Both the position numbers and the translations under genes were made by a program. This document shows positions 7,511 to 17,631 of a DNA stretch of 64,000 nucleotides, piece after piece. The notes under the pieces are model-generated. The model was not told the origin of the DNA. It was given only the letters and a program-made list of their open reading frames with translations, and made no database searches. Origin of the DNA: Streptomyces durocortorensis (lineage in GTDB: Bacteria > Actinomycetota > Actinomycetes > Streptomycetales > Streptomycetaceae); contig NZ_CP134500.1 of assembly GCF_031760065.1 (NCBI RefSeq), positions 1,364,001-1,428,000 of the forward strand, given 5' to 3'. Within the stretch, counting starts at the first letter, position 1. Each line of letters begins with the position of its first letter.

Positions 7511-7571
7511 TGTGTTGGGAGACCCCGAGGGCAACCGCTTCTGCGTCATCGACACGACGCACGGGGGCTGA
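7506..7571 (+). pseudogene. 3' fragment of a VOC-family (glyoxalase-fold) gene
   Basis: 21 codons reading VLGDPEGNRFCVID, then TTHGG and TGA. D-P-E-G-N-x-F-C is the C-terminal signature of VOC/glyoxalase-like proteins. No start exists in frame, and the sequence to the left belongs to the element. The gene was therefore most likely split by integration, with its 5' part beyond the left window edge. Confidence 0.6.
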
Positions 7572-7588
7572 GGCGCCCCCGGAGTGCT

Positions 7589-7639
7589 GGGGCCCTGGGG
7601 TGTTGGGCGCCGGGGGCCTGGGGTGCTGGGGTCCTGGGG
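7589..7639 (+). repeat. G-run cluster, potential G-quadruplex
   Basis: Seven runs of three to five G separated by 4 bases or fewer (GGGGCCCTGGGGTGTTGGGC and on to TCCTGGGG). It lies between the convergent VOC fragment and the PGA-hydrolase gene, whose stop it touches. Confidence 0.7.
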
Positions 7640-8488
7640 TCAGAGGACGACCTGGTCCGATCCCTGCTCCAGCTTCGTGACCGCGGCCCGGCAGGCGCCG
7701 ACGAAGCGGTCGAAGACCTCGGTCGTACTGCCGGCCCGGCCCGCGCGGGTGTTGACCGTGAACATGGCGGCGCGCAGTTCCGTGGTGAGCTCCAGCTGAC
7801 CGCCCTTGGCGAGCATCGTGCGGTTGACGGGGTTGACGCGGTTGACCCCGGCCAGGTTGGGCACCTCGCTTCCGTCCCGCCAGGCGATGCCGACCGCGTC
7901 GAACTCCGCCTTGAGCAGGGTCTTGAAGCGGGTGTTCAGTCCGCCGACGACCACGGCCTGCGGGCCGGTGCCCGCCTGCGCCGACGTACAGCCGTGCAGG
8001 CTCAGCACGTTGAGGCTGCTCGCGGCCATGGAGAGGGCGACGTGGTCGTCGCAGTTCTTGGCGGTGACGTGCAGATCGCGGTTGCCGGAGGAGCGCAGCC
8101 CCTCGAACATCCAGTAGTCGAAGACCCCGTGGCCGTCCTGGAGGGGCTCCAGCGTGGCGGGGTGGTAACCGGCGATGGCGAGGCAGAGCTCGGAGGTTCC
8201 CATCTCGATGCCGCCGCCGTGCATCGCCATGACCGTGGTGCGGTTGTACGGATACCTCTGCGGCAGCGAGTGGTCGGTGTACTCGTGCCTCTTGTAGCGG
8301 CGGGCGAACTCGACGCCCTCCTTGCCCGCGAGCTTCTTGTAGAGGTCGGAGTTGGAGGTGTAGATGTCCAGGTCGCCGGTGGCATGGGCGTCGGTCGCGG
8401 TGATCGAGCCCAGCAGCGGGCCGCTGACGGCGGCGGTGGCGAGGGCGGTGAGCACGGTACGGCGGTGGGTGAAGGTCATGATCGACAT
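7640..8488 (-). CDS. poly-gamma-glutamate hydrolase family protein
   Basis: 282 residues. Residues 1-36 form a twin-arginine signal (THRRTVLTALATAAVSG ... AHA), so the enzyme is exported. The mature domain has MAMHGGGIEMGTSELC, GLRSSGNRDLHVTAKNCDD and SLHGCTSAQAG, the conserved His/Glu-containing blocks of the zinc peptidase family first known from phage PghP, which cleaves gamma-glutamyl polymers. The substrate in this host is unknown. Start is ATG 8488 or ATG 8479; neither has a strong RBS. It is a single-gene unit next to the element border. Confidence 0.8.
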   Translation of the reverse strand: MSIMTFTHRRTVLTALATAAVSGPLLGSITATDAHATGDLDIYTSNSDLYKKLAGKEGVEFARRYKRHEYTDHSLPQRYPYNRTTVMAMHGGGIEMGTSELCLAIAGYHPATLEPLQDGHGVFDYWMFEGLRSSGNRDLHVTAKNCDDHVALSMAASSLNVLSLHGCTSAQAGTGPQAVVVGGLNTRFKTLLKAEFDAVGIAWRDGSEVPNLAGVNRVNPVNRTMLAKGGQLELTTELRAAMFTVNTRAGRAGSTTEVFDRFVGACRAAVTKLEQGSDQVVL

Positions 8489-8536
8489 CGTCGCCGACGG
8501 CGGCGCCGCTGCCCAGGGGTCAGGCTGTGCAGTCGG

Positions 8537-10063
8537 TCACGGGCCGGTCGCCCGACGGTGGGCCGGGCGCTCCAGGAAGGGTTCCAGCAGTCCCGGTACG
8601 GCCTCGGCGGCGAAGGTGAGGCCCTCGCTCGCGTCGGTGTCGTAGGCGGTGTACGCGCCCCCTCCGGCGGCGGTGGTGGCCGTGATGCTGAGCAGCCCGG
8701 CCCGGCGCTGGAAGACCGACTGCTTGACCGTCCAGCCGATCACCCCGGCCCGTTCCAGGGCGGCGGTGGAGCGGCGGACCGTGCCGGAGCGGGTCACCAG
8801 ATAGCGCCCGGAGAGCGCGTGCCCGAGCCCCCGGTACGCGTCCAGGGCCAGGGCCACCGCGAGCGGAAGGAAGACCACCGCGCAGCCCAGGGCGATCCAG
8901 AGCAGCACAGGGGTGAGCAGGGCCCCGAGGAGGACCAGGAGCAGCAGGGGGGCCAGGGCCGTGGCGAGCGACCAGCGCAGTCTGCGGCCCCGGGCGGCGT
9001 ACGGATGGCGGATCAGCGTGGCGCCGGTCGGGGTGACCGCCTCGCGCAGCACATCGGCGGCGACGGTGTCGGCCCTGGGCCGGGGCGCGGCCGGGAGCAG
9101 GGTGTTGTGGTCTGCGCTCTGACCCTCGTGGTCCTTGGCGAGCCCGGTGGTGATGGCCTCCAGCCGGGCCGCGCCGAGCAGCCGGATACCGAGCGGCTCG
9201 ACCAGGTCGACGCCGCGCAGCCGGGCCTCCTCCACGGAGATCGACCGGGAGGTGAACAGTCCGCGCCGCACCCGCAGCGTGCCGCCAGGCTCGCGCTCCA
9301 GGCGGTAGTTCCACCACATCTCGATCCAGAGGCCGAGCGCCCCGGCGGCGCCCGCGATCAGGGCCGCCACGACCAGGCCGAGGATCACCCAGGTCAGCGG
9401 GGTCTCCCGGAAGAGGTCGCCGACCCAGGCGATGACCGCGCCCTGGGCCCCGACCCAGTCGCTGATCTGCATCACGGCTCCGGCCGCCGCACCGCCGAGC
9501 ACGGGGGCGACGAAGGACACCGGGGCGTAGCGGACCCACCGGGGGTCCAGCACGGCCAGCTCGCCCTCACGGTGGCCGCCGGACGGCGGGGCCGCGGCGC
9601 GTTCCAGCAGCAGACGGCGGAGCCGTTCGCCCTCGGCTCGGGTGACCGGGTCCAGGGTGAGCGTCGAGTCGTGGCCCTGTTCCCCCGTGCCGATGCGGAC
9701 GGTGACCAGGCCGAGGAGGCGCAGCAGCAGGTTGGCGGTGAGGTCGACCGTGCGGATGCGTGTCCGGGCCAGGGAGCGGCGCTTGACCAGGAGCAGGCCG
9801 GTGTGGAGCTCGACGCGCTGCTCGCCGATGCGGTAGCGGGTGCGGTGCCAGCGGACCCGGTCGGCGCCCGCCGCGGCCGCGATGACCAGGAGGGCCCCGG
9901 CCAGCGCCCAGAGGACGGCGAGGGGGAGGCCGAGCCAGCGGGAGAGCCCGAGGGTGGCGGGGATGGCGACGCCCGCGACGACGCCCGCCATGACGAGCGC
10001 GGTGACCAGAACCGTACGGGGGTCGAGACGGCGCCAGTCGTCTTCCGGGGCGGCGGCGCTCAT
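8537..10063 (-). CDS. bacterial PH-domain membrane protein (YdbT-like)
   Basis: 508 residues with several hydrophobic spans (VLVTALVMAGVVAGVAIPAT near the N-terminus, then pairs near 185-260 and 345-390) alternating with bacterial PH (bPH2, formerly DUF304) repeats, e.g. RYRIGEQRVELHTGLLLVKR and YRLEREPGGTLRVRRGLFTS. The ATG at 10063 overlaps the TGA of the smaller bPH2 gene (ATGA), so the longer open frame upstream is not used. The pair resembles Bacillus YdbS/YdbT, membrane proteins without a settled role. It is the last gene of a unit with pgi. Confidence 0.8.
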   Translation of the reverse strand: MSAAAPEDDWRRLDPRTVLVTALVMAGVVAGVAIPATLGLSRWLGLPLAVLWALAGALLVIAAAAGADRVRWHRTRYRIGEQRVELHTGLLLVKRRSLARTRIRTVDLTANLLLRLLGLVTVRIGTGEQGHDSTLTLDPVTRAEGERLRRLLLERAAAPPSGGHREGELAVLDPRWVRYAPVSFVAPVLGGAAAGAVMQISDWVGAQGAVIAWVGDLFRETPLTWVILGLVVAALIAGAAGALGLWIEMWWNYRLEREPGGTLRVRRGLFTSRSISVEEARLRGVDLVEPLGIRLLGAARLEAITTGLAKDHEGQSADHNTLLPAAPRPRADTVAADVLREAVTPTGATLIRHPYAARGRRLRWSLATALAPLLLLVLLGALLTPVLLWIALGCAVVFLPLAVALALDAYRGLGHALSGRYLVTRSGTVRRSTAALERAGVIGWTVKQSVFQRRAGLLSITATTAAGGGAYTAYDTDASEGLTFAAEAVPGLLEPFLERPAHRRATGP

Positions 10064-10566
10064 GTGGCGTCGCCCGGGGTGTCGCGGGTGATGCGGGTGA
10101 GCTGCTGGGCCAGTTCGGCGGCCACCTCGTGGTCCAGCCCCTGGATGCGTACCGCGCCCTTGGCGGAGGCGGTGGTGACCGTGACGGTGGCGAGCCGGTA
10201 GAGCTGCTCCAGGGGGCCCCGTACGGTGTCGACGGTCTGGATTCGGGACATCGGGGCGATCCGCCACTCCTGCCAGAAGAACCCGGTGCGGACGTACACC
10301 GCGTCCTCGGTGATCTCCCAGCGGTGCGTGCGGAACCACCACAGGGGGAGGAGGACGGTGGCCGCCGCCCCCGCCGCGGCCAGGACCGCGGCGGACAGCA
10401 GCAGCCAGAAGCGGGCGGGCCCGATCAGCGCGCCCAGCACCGCGAGCGGCACGACGTGCCCGACGGTGAACAGCAGCCACTGGACCCGCCACCAGCCGAC
10501 GGCCCGCTCGTTCAGCGTGTTGCGCGGCGGCCGCAGCCGTACCGTCGTCCCCTCCCCCTGTGTCAT
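10060..10566 (-). CDS. bacterial PH-domain membrane protein (YdbS-like)
   Basis: 168 residues. Two membrane helices (about 30-75) are followed by one bPH2 domain (RTHRWEITEDAVYVRTGFFW ... IAPMSRIQTVDTVRGPLEQ). The start at 10566 is only 4 bases after the pgi stop, and the stop overlaps the start of the YdbT-like gene, so it should be cotranscribed with both. Molecular role unknown. Confidence 0.82.
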   Translation of the reverse strand: MTQGEGTTVRLRPPRNTLNERAVGWWRVQWLLFTVGHVVPLAVLGALIGPARFWLLLSAAVLAAAGAAATVLLPLWWFRTHRWEITEDAVYVRTGFFWQEWRIAPMSRIQTVDTVRGPLEQLYRLATVTVTTASAKGAVRIQGLDHEVAAELAQQLTRITRDTPGDAT

Positions 10567-10570
10567 GGGC

Positions 10571-12229
10571 TCAGCGCCCCCGCAGCGTGCGGTAGGCGGC
10601 GACCAGGGCGGCGGTGGAGCTGTCGAGCTGCCCGGTGTCCGCGCCGCTGTCCCCGGTCAGGAGCGGCTCGATCTTCTTGGCGAGGACCTTACCCAGTTCG
10701 ACGCCCCACTGGTCGAAGGAGTCGATGTTCCAGATGGCGCCCTGGACGAAGACCTTGTGCTCGTAGAGCGCGATGAGCTGGCCCAGGACCGAGGGGGTCA
10801 GCCGGTCGGCGAGGATCGTCGTCGTGGGGTGGTTGCCCCGGAACGTCTTGTGCGGCACCAGCGCCTCGGGCACGCCCTCCGCACGGACCTCGTCGGGCGT
10901 CTTGCCGAAAGCGAGGGCCTGGGTCTGGGCGAAGAAGTTGGCCATCAGCAGGTCGTGCTGGGCGATCAGGCCGGGCAGCAGATCGTGGACCGGGGCGGCG
11001 AAGCCGATGAAGTCCGCCGGGATCATCTTCGTACCCTGGTGGATCAACTGGTAATACGCGTGCTGCCCGTTGGTGCCGGGGGTGCCCCAGACGACCGGGC
11101 CGGTCTGCCAGTCCACCGGGTTGCCGTCGCGGTCGACGGACTTGCCGTTGGACTCCATGTCGAGCTGCTGGAGATACGCGGTGAACTTGGACAGGTAGTG
11201 GCTGTAGGGCAGCACCGCGTGCGACTGGGCGTCGAAGAACTCCCCGTACCAGACGCCGAGGAGACCGAGCAGGAGCGGGACGTTCTCCTCGGCGGGGGCG
11301 GTGCGGAAGTGCTCGTCGACGAGGTGGAAGCCGTCGAGCATCTCGCGGAACCGCTCCGGGCCCACCGCGATCATCAGCGAGAGGCCGATCGCGGAGTCGT
11401 ACGAATAGCGGCCCCCCACCCAGTCCCAGAACTCGAACATGTTGGCCGTGTCGATGCCGAACTCCTCGACCTTCCCGGCATTGGTCGACAGGGCCACGAA
11501 GTGCTTGGCGACGGCGTCCTGACCGGCCCTCAGCTCGGTCAGCAGCCAGTCCCGGGCGGAGGTGGCGTTGGTGATGGTCTCGATCGTGGTGAACGTCTTC
11601 GACGCGACGATGAACAGCGTCTCGGCCGGGTCGAGATCGCGGACCGCCTCGTGCAGGTCGGCGCCGTCCACGTTGGAGACGAAGCGGAGGGTGAGCGCGC
11701 GGTCCGTGTAGGAGCGCAGCACCTCGTACGCCATGGCGGGGCCGAGGTCGGAGCCGCCGATGCCGATGTTGACGATGTTCTTGACGGGGCGGCCGGTATG
11801 GCCGGTCCACTGTCCTGACCGGACCTTCTCGGAGAAGGCGGCCATCTTGTCCAGGACCTCGTGGACAGCGGGCACGACGTTCTGGCCGTCGACCTCGATC
11901 ACCGCGTCGCGCGGGGCGCGGAGCGCGGTGTGCAGGACCGCCCGGTCCTCGGTGGTGTTGATCTTCTCGCCGCGGAACATGGCGTCCCGCAGCTCGGCGA
12001 CGCCGGTCGCGGCGGCGAGCTCGCGCAGCAGGCGCAGCGTCTCGTCGGTGACCAGGTTCTTGGAGTAGTCGACGGAGAGTTCGCCGACCCGGAGGGTGCA
12101 GTCGGCGGCGCGGTCCGGCTGTTGCGCGAACAGCTCGCGCAGCCGCGTCGCTCCGAACTCCTCACGGTGCTTGGCGAGAGCCGTCCACTCGGGCGTCTGG
12201 TTGAGCTTGGCTCGGCTTGCTGCGTTCAT
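10571..12229 (-). CDS. pgi: glucose-6-phosphate isomerase
   Basis: 552 residues, the normal length for bacterial Pgi, which interconverts glucose-6-phosphate and fructose-6-phosphate. Seen: [19 protein letters not shown] in the phosphate-binding region, [19 protein letters not shown] (family signature), [12 protein letters not shown] with the catalytic Glu, and WGVELGK near the end. ATG at 12229. The two bPH2 genes follow in the same direction with almost no gap; upstream lies the rbpA terminator. Very confident. Confidence 0.97.
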   Translation of the reverse strand: MNAASRAKLNQTPEWTALAKHREEFGATRLRELFAQQPDRAADCTLRVGELSVDYSKNLVTDETLRLLRELAAATGVAELRDAMFRGEKINTTEDRAVLHTALRAPRDAVIEVDGQNVVPAVHEVLDKMAAFSEKVRSGQWTGHTGRPVKNIVNIGIGGSDLGPAMAYEVLRSYTDRALTLRFVSNVDGADLHEAVRDLDPAETLFIVASKTFTTIETITNATSARDWLLTELRAGQDAVAKHFVALSTNAGKVEEFGIDTANMFEFWDWVGGRYSYDSAIGLSLMIAVGPERFREMLDGFHLVDEHFRTAPAEENVPLLLGLLGVWYGEFFDAQSHAVLPYSHYLSKFTAYLQQLDMESNGKSVDRDGNPVDWQTGPVVWGTPGTNGQHAYYQLIHQGTKMIPADFIGFAAPVHDLLPGLIAQHDLLMANFFAQTQALAFGKTPDEVRAEGVPEALVPHKTFRGNHPTTTILADRLTPSVLGQLIALYEHKVFVQGAIWNIDSFDQWGVELGKVLAKKIEPLLTGDSGADTGQLDSSTAALVAAYRTLRGR

Positions 12230-12341
12230 CCGGGATATCAGCCCACTTCTTCTCGTACCTCAGCATCCCCGCTGCCCCTCCAACCTAATTGATCGAGGGG
12301 ACGGGTGGCGCGGAGGCGAGCGGTGGGGGGCGGGAACGCGA

Positions 12342-12376
12342 CCGGCCGGACACCCGTGAGACGGGTGTCCGGCCGG
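12342..12376 (-). terminator. terminator downstream of rbpA
   Basis: Perfect 16-bp inverted repeat CCGGCCGGACACCCGT with a GAG loop, 50 bp past the rbpA stop. The rest of the 197-bp gap to pgi holds presumed pgi promoter sequence. Confidence 0.85.
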
Positions 12377-12426
12377 GGAAGGCTCGGGTGGTGCGGGGAA
12401 ACGGGGCGGACCGGGGCGGTGAAGCT

Positions 12427-12762
12427 CTAGATCTCGCCGCGGAGCTTGGCCAGCGCCTCGGCGAGGATCGCTTCACCGTCGGCGTCGCTGCGCCGCTCCC
12501 GTACGTACGCGAGGTGCGTCTTGTACGGCTCGGTGCGGGGCGGGTCGGGCGGGCTGTCCTTGTCCTGGCCGGCCGGGAAGCCGCAGCGCGGGCAGTCCCA
12601 GGTGTCCGGCACCTGCGCGTCATGGGCGAAGCTCGGCTGCGTCTCGTGCCCGTTCGAGCACCAGAAGGAGATGCGCAGGCGCGGCGCGGACTCGCCGCGC
12701 TCGGCCTCGCCCATCGGCCCCGCTCCGACCCGGCTTCCCCGGATCGCGTTGCCACTTGCCAC
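12427..12762 (-). CDS. rbpA: RNA polymerase-binding protein RbpA
   Basis: 111 residues. Actinobacterial RbpA binds RNA polymerase and the principal sigma factor and stabilises the open complex. Seen: the N-terminal tail, basic linker, core RISFWCSNGHETQPSFAHDA with WDCPRCG, and the C-terminal sigma-interacting helix region TEPYKTHLAYVRERRSDAD. GTG start at 12762 preceded by GGGAG. It is a monocistronic unit bounded by a strong terminator and its own promoter region. Confidence 0.95.
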   Translation of the reverse strand: MASGNAIRGSRVGAGPMGEAERGESAPRLRISFWCSNGHETQPSFAHDAQVPDTWDCPRCGFPAGQDKDSPPDPPRTEPYKTHLAYVRERRSDADGEAILAEALAKLRGEI

Positions 12763-12802
12763 GGTCGTAACTCCCTGCGTGATGGTGCTCGGAGGATGCC
12801 CC

Positions 12803-12830
12803 AGTCTACGTAAGGCCCAACGCGCGTCCA
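12803..12830 (-). promoter_or_regulatory. putative rbpA promoter
   Basis: On the minus strand TGGACG, 16 bp, TAGACT, about 40 bp before the rbpA start. It fits a principal-sigma promoter moderately; I could not find a clear SigR motif (GGAAT-N18-GTT). Confidence 0.35.
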
Positions 12831-12873
12831 GTGGAAGGAGTTACACCGTTACCGGAATCGCGGAACGGCTGGT

Positions 12874-13107
12874 TCAGTCCAGCTTGATGAGCAGCCCGAG
12901 GACGACAATGCACGCGAACCAGATCAGACCGACCACGACGGTGATCCGGTCGAGGTTACGCTCGGCGACCGATGAGCCACCGACGGAGGACTGCATTCCG
13001 CCACCGAACATGTCGGAGAGGCCGCCGCCCTTGCCCTTGTGCATGAGCACCAGCAGCATCAGCAGCAGGCTGAAGACGATCAGAGCGATCTGGAACGCCA
13101 AAACCAC
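12874..13107 (-). CDS. secG: preprotein translocase subunit SecG
   Basis: 77 residues with two transmembrane helices (VLAFQIALIVFSLLLMLLVL and ITVVVGLIWFACIVVLGLLI) joined by a Gly/Ser-rich loop (HKGKGGGLSDMFGGGMQSS), the standard SecG layout. SecG is the small accessory subunit of the SecYEG channel. The position between rbpA and tpiA is the usual one in Streptomyces. The terminator at 13156-13190 implies its own promoter in the 48-bp gap. Confidence 0.95.
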   Translation of the reverse strand: MVLAFQIALIVFSLLLMLLVLMHKGKGGGLSDMFGGGMQSSVGGSSVAERNLDRITVVVGLIWFACIVVLGLLIKLD

Positions 13108-13155
13108 GGCTGGTCCCTACTTTCCGGAATTCTTGACTACTGCGTGTACGTACAC

Positions 13156-13190
13156 CGGGGGCCGAAGGGCGATAACCCCTTCGGCCCCCG
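13156..13190 (-). terminator. terminator between tpiA and secG
   Basis: Perfect 14-bp inverted repeat CGGGGGCCGAAGGG / CCCTTCGGCCCCCG with a 7-base loop, 33 bp after the tpiA stop. A 12-bp palindrome GTGTACGTACAC (13144-13155) abuts it upstream of secG. Confidence 0.8.
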
Positions 13191-13222
13191 CAAGACTACG
13201 ACGGATCGACGCTACGGCATAC

Positions 13223-13999
13223 TCACTGGTCGCGGAAGCGGACGATCTTGACGAACTCGTCGGCGTCCAGCGCGGCGCCGCCGATCAGGGCGCCGTCCAC
13301 GTCGGGCTGCGCCATGATGGCCGCCACGTTGCCCGACTTCACCGAGCCGCCGTACTGGATACGGACGGCGTCGGCCAGCTCCTGCGAGTACAGCTCGGCC
13401 AGCCGGCCGCGGATCGCGCCGCAGACCTCCTGGGCGTCCTCGGGGGTGGCGACCTCGCCGGTCCCGATGGCCCAGACCGGCTCGTAGGCGATGACGATGG
13501 TCTCGGCCTGCTCGGCCGGGATGTCCTTGAGGGCACCGTCGAGCTGCGCGAGCGTGTACGAGACCTGCTCACCGGCCTTGCGGATGTCCAGGCCCTCGCC
13601 GACGCAGAGGATCGGGGTCAGGCCGTGCAGATAGGCGGCCTTCACCTTGGCGTTGCAGATCTCGTCACTCTCGCCGTGGTACTGGCGGCGCTCGCTGTGG
13701 CCGACGGCCACGTAGGTGCAGCGCAGCTTGGCGAGCATGGGGCCGGAGATCTCGCCGGTGTACGCGCCGGAGTCGTGCGCGGAGATGTCCTGGGCGCCGT
13801 ACTTGATCTTCAGCTTGTCGCCGTCGACCAGGGTCTGCACGGAGCGCAGGTCGGTGAAGGGCGGGAGGACGGCGACCTCGACGTCCTCGTAGTCCTTGTC
13901 GGCCAGCGCGAAGGAGAGCTTCTGGACGTGGGCGATGGCCTCAAGGTGGTTGAGGTTCATCTTCCAGTTGCCCGCCATCAGCGGGGTGCGGGTGGTCAT
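13223..13999 (-). CDS. tpiA: triosephosphate isomerase
   Basis: 258 residues. Converts dihydroxyacetone phosphate to glyceraldehyde-3-phosphate. Catalytic parts are all present: GNWKMN (Lys), [10 protein letters not shown] (His), and [11 protein letters not shown] (Glu, loop 6), then GGSVKSGN for phosphate binding. The start at 13999 lies 6 bp after the pgk stop, so the two are cotranscribed. Confidence 0.98.
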   Translation of the reverse strand: MTTRTPLMAGNWKMNLNHLEAIAHVQKLSFALADKDYEDVEVAVLPPFTDLRSVQTLVDGDKLKIKYGAQDISAHDSGAYTGEISGPMLAKLRCTYVAVGHSERRQYHGESDEICNAKVKAAYLHGLTPILCVGEGLDIRKAGEQVSYTLAQLDGALKDIPAEQAETIVIAYEPVWAIGTGEVATPEDAQEVCGAIRGRLAELYSQELADAVRIQYGGSVKSGNVAAIMAQPDVDGALIGGAALDADEFVKIVRFRDQ

Positions 14000-14005
14000 G
14001 AAAAG

Positions 14006-15217
14006 TCAGTCCTCCAGTGCGGCGAGCCCGGGAAGCGTCTTGCCCTCAAGGTATTCGAGGCTCGCGCCACCACCGGTCGAAATATGTCCGAAAGCATTCT
14101 CGTCGAAGCCCAGGATGCGGACGGCCGCGGCGGAGTCGCCACCGCCGACGACGCTGAAGGCCGGGGAGTCGACGAGCGCCTGGGCGACCGCGCGGGTGCC
14201 CTCGGCGTAGTCGGGGTGCTCGAAGACGCCCATCGGGCCGTTCCAGAAGACGGTGGCCGCGTCGGCGAGCTTCGAGGCGTAGAGCTTGCGGGTCTCGGGG
14301 CCGATGTCCAGACCCTCCTGGTCGGCCGGAATGGCGTCGGCGGCGACCGTGGTGGGGTGGGCCGGGGCCTTCGTCTTCAGGTCCGGGAACTCGCCCGCGA
14401 CCAGGACATCGACGGGAAGCACGAACTCCACACCGCGCTCCGCCGCCCGCTTCAGGTACTCCTGGACGGCCGGGACCTGGTCCTCCTGGAGCAGCGAGAT
14501 GCCGACCTCGTGGCCCTGGGCCTTGAGGAAGGTGTACGCCATGCCGCCGCCGACCAGGATGCGGTCGGCCTTCTCCAGCAGATGGTCGATGACCCCGAGC
14601 TTGTCGGAGACCTTGGCGCCGCCGAGGACGACCGCGTACGGGCGCTGGACGTCGGTGGTGAGCTTCTTCAGGACGCCGACCTCGGTGGCGATGAGGAAGC
14701 CCGCGTAGTGCGGCAGCCGGGCCGGGAGGTCGAAGACCGAGGCGTGCTTGCGGTGTACGGCCCCGAAGCCGTCGCCCACGTAGACGTCGGCGAGCTCGGC
14801 CAGCCGGTCGGCGAACGCGCCGCGCTCGGCGTCGTCCTTGGCCGTCTCACCGGCGTTGAACCGGAGGTTCTCGATGACGGCGACCTGGCCGTCGGCGAGG
14901 CCGGCGACCGTGGCACGGGCGGACTCGCCGACCGTGTCAGTCGCGAACGCGACCTCGGCGCCGAGGAGTTCGCCCAGGCGCGCGGCGGCGGGCGCCAGCG
15001 AGTAGGCCGGGTCCGGGGCACCCTTGGGCCGGCCGAGGTGGGAGGCGACGACGACGCGCGCGCCGGCCTCGGCCAGCCTGGCGACCGTCGGGACGACTGC
15101 GCGGATACGGCCGTCGTCGGTGATCGTGGTGCCGTCCAGCGGCACATTGAGGTCGGCGCGGACGAATACCCGCTTGCCCGCGACCCCTTCGGCGAGAAGT
15201 TCGTCGATCGTCTTCAT
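14006..15217 (-). CDS. pgk: phosphoglycerate kinase
   Basis: 403 residues from ATG 15217, which has GGAAG 5 bases upstream; the open frame extends 8 codons further but the shorter form matches the family. It makes ATP and 3-phosphoglycerate from 1,3-bisphosphoglycerate. Seen: [41 protein letters not shown] and [10 protein letters not shown] (nucleotide site). Paired with tpiA; separated from gap by a strong terminator. Confidence 0.98.
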   Translation of the reverse strand: MKTIDELLAEGVAGKRVFVRADLNVPLDGTTITDDGRIRAVVPTVARLAEAGARVVVASHLGRPKGAPDPAYSLAPAAARLGELLGAEVAFATDTVGESARATVAGLADGQVAVIENLRFNAGETAKDDAERGAFADRLAELADVYVGDGFGAVHRKHASVFDLPARLPHYAGFLIATEVGVLKKLTTDVQRPYAVVLGGAKVSDKLGVIDHLLEKADRILVGGGMAYTFLKAQGHEVGISLLQEDQVPAVQEYLKRAAERGVEFVLPVDVLVAGEFPDLKTKAPAHPTTVAADAIPADQEGLDIGPETRKLYASKLADAATVFWNGPMGVFEHPDYAEGTRAVAQALVDSPAFSVVGGGDSAAAVRILGFDENAFGHISTGGGASLEYLEGKTLPGLAALED

Positions 15218-15290
15218 CTGGTCTTCCGTTACTCCTTGCAAGGACGGATGAGCATGCTAGGCCGTGTCGGCGTGTTCGTGGACACGGCCA

Positions 15291-15328
15291 GGGGCTCGAC
15301 CGGCGCCGCGCTGCGCCGGTCGAGCCCC
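15291..15328 (-). terminator. terminator downstream of gap
   Basis: Perfect 16-bp inverted repeat GGGGCTCGACCGGCGC / GCGCCGGTCGAGCCCC around CGCGCT, 32 bp past the gap stop. It splits gap from pgk-tpiA, so pgk must have a promoter in 15218-15290. Confidence 0.85.
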
Positions 15329-15360
15329 TTACTCACAACGTGTTGCCTGCGATCCGAGGA

Positions 15361-16386
<1,026 letters not shown>

Positions 16387-16509
16387 TTAGGTACGCCGGT
16401 TTTCGACGCCGGCGAGTTGTATAGGGATGTCCCCGACCGCTTCCGACCCTACCTCTCCAAGGGCCCGGGAGTGACATCGAGAGGGCCCGTACACGCCACC
16501 GGACACGGC

Positions 16510-16547
16510 CGGAGGCCCGTACTCGCCAGTAGGGGTACGGGCCTCCG
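16510..16547 (-). terminator. terminator downstream of the whiA cluster
   Basis: Perfect 13-bp inverted repeat CGGAGGCCCGTAC / GTACGGGCCTCCG with TTT after it on the plus strand. It ends the uvrC-rapZ-yvcK-whiA transcription unit. Confidence 0.8.
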
Positions 16548-16641
16548 TTTCGCCGGTCGGGACTTGGGTCCCGGCGCCGCCGGGACGTCGGTCCCGTCCG
16601 CTCGGGACCAACGTCCCCCGTTCGCCGCCGAGTCGGCCGGG

Positions 16642-17631
16642 TCAGCCGACGAGTCCGTCGGCGAGCTCCTCGCTGAGGGTCGACTCCGTGCCCGGAATGC
16701 CCAGGTCCTGGGCCCGCTTGTCGGCCATGGCCAGCAGGCGGCGGATCCGGCCCGCGACCGCGTCCTTGGTCAGCGGCGGGTCGGCGAGGGCGCCCAGCTC
16801 CTCCAGGGAGGCCTGCTTGTGCTCCATGCGCAGCCGGCCGGCCGCCGCGAGGTGCTCGGGGACCTCCTCGCCGAGGATCTCCAGCGCGCGGCCCACCCGG
16901 GCCCCGGCGGCGACCGCCGCGCGGGCCGAGCGGCGCAGGTTGGCGTCGTCGAAGTTGGCGAGGCGGTTGGCCGTGGCGCGGACCTCGCGCCGCATCCGGC
17001 GCTCCTCCCAGGCCAGCACCGACTCGTGTGCGCCGAGCCGGGTCAGCAGGGCGCCGATGGCGTCGCCGTCGCGGACGACGACCCGGTCCACACCGCGCAC
17101 CTCCCGGGCCTTGGCGGCGATGGAGAGCCTGCGGGCCGCGCCGACCAGGGCGAGGGCCGCCTCCGGGCCGGGGCAGGTGACCTCCAGGGAGGAGGAGCGG
17201 CCGGGCTCGGTGAGCGAGCCGTGCGCCAGGAAGGCCCCGCGCCAGGCAGCCTCGGCGTCGCAGGTGGCCCCCGAGACCACCTGCGGGGGCAGCCCGCGGA
17301 TGGGGCGGCCGCGGCCGTCCACCAGGCCGGTCTGGCGGGCCAGCTGGTCACCGCCCGCCACCACGCGTACGACATAGCGCGAGCCGCGCCGCAGCCCGCC
17401 GGGGGCCATCACGATCAGCTCCGAGCTGTGCCCGAAGATCTCCAGGATGTCGCGCTTGAGCCGGCGCGCCGCCATCGCGGTGTCCAGCTCCGCCTCGATC
17501 ACAATCCGGCCGCTCACCAGGTGCAGCCCGCCCGCGAACCGAAGAATCGCCGAGACCTCTGCTTTTCTGCAGCAGGTCCGGGTGACGGGAAGCCGAGAGA
17601 TTTCGTCCTTCACCGCTGGCGTCATCGCCAT
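16642..17631 (-). CDS. whiA: sporulation regulator WhiA
   Basis: 329 residues, the standard WhiA length. It works with WhiB to trigger the switch from growth to sporulation septation in aerial hyphae. The N-terminal two-thirds is a degenerate LAGLIDADG homing-endonuclease fold ([20 protein letters not shown] ...). The C-terminus holds the DNA-binding helix-turn-helix ([20 protein letters not shown] ... [10 protein letters not shown]). Its start overlaps the yvcK stop by about 10 bp, so it is the last gene of a coupled four-gene cluster. Confidence 0.97.
   Translation of the reverse strand: MAMTPAVKDEISRLPVTRTCCRKAEVSAILRFAGGLHLVSGRIVIEAELDTAMAARRLKRDILEIFGHSSELIVMAPGGLRRGSRYVVRVVAGGDQLARQTGLVDGRGRPIRGLPPQVVSGATCDAEAAWRGAFLAHGSLTEPGRSSSLEVTCPGPEAALALVGAARRLSIAAKAREVRGVDRVVVRDGDAIGALLTRLGAHESVLAWEERRMRREVRATANRLANFDDANLRRSARAAVAAGARVGRALEILGEEVPEHLAAAGRLRMEHKQASLEELGALADPPLTKDAVAGRIRRLLAMADKRAQDLGIPGTESTLSEELADGLVG

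Noticed and set aside
7994..10201. Very long plus-strand frames opposite the PGA-hydrolase and bPH2 genes
   Set aside because: Typical antisense shadow frames of GC-rich genes, made of Gly/Arg/Glu/Asp repeats, with no recognisable domain; the same holds for other long antisense frames in the window.
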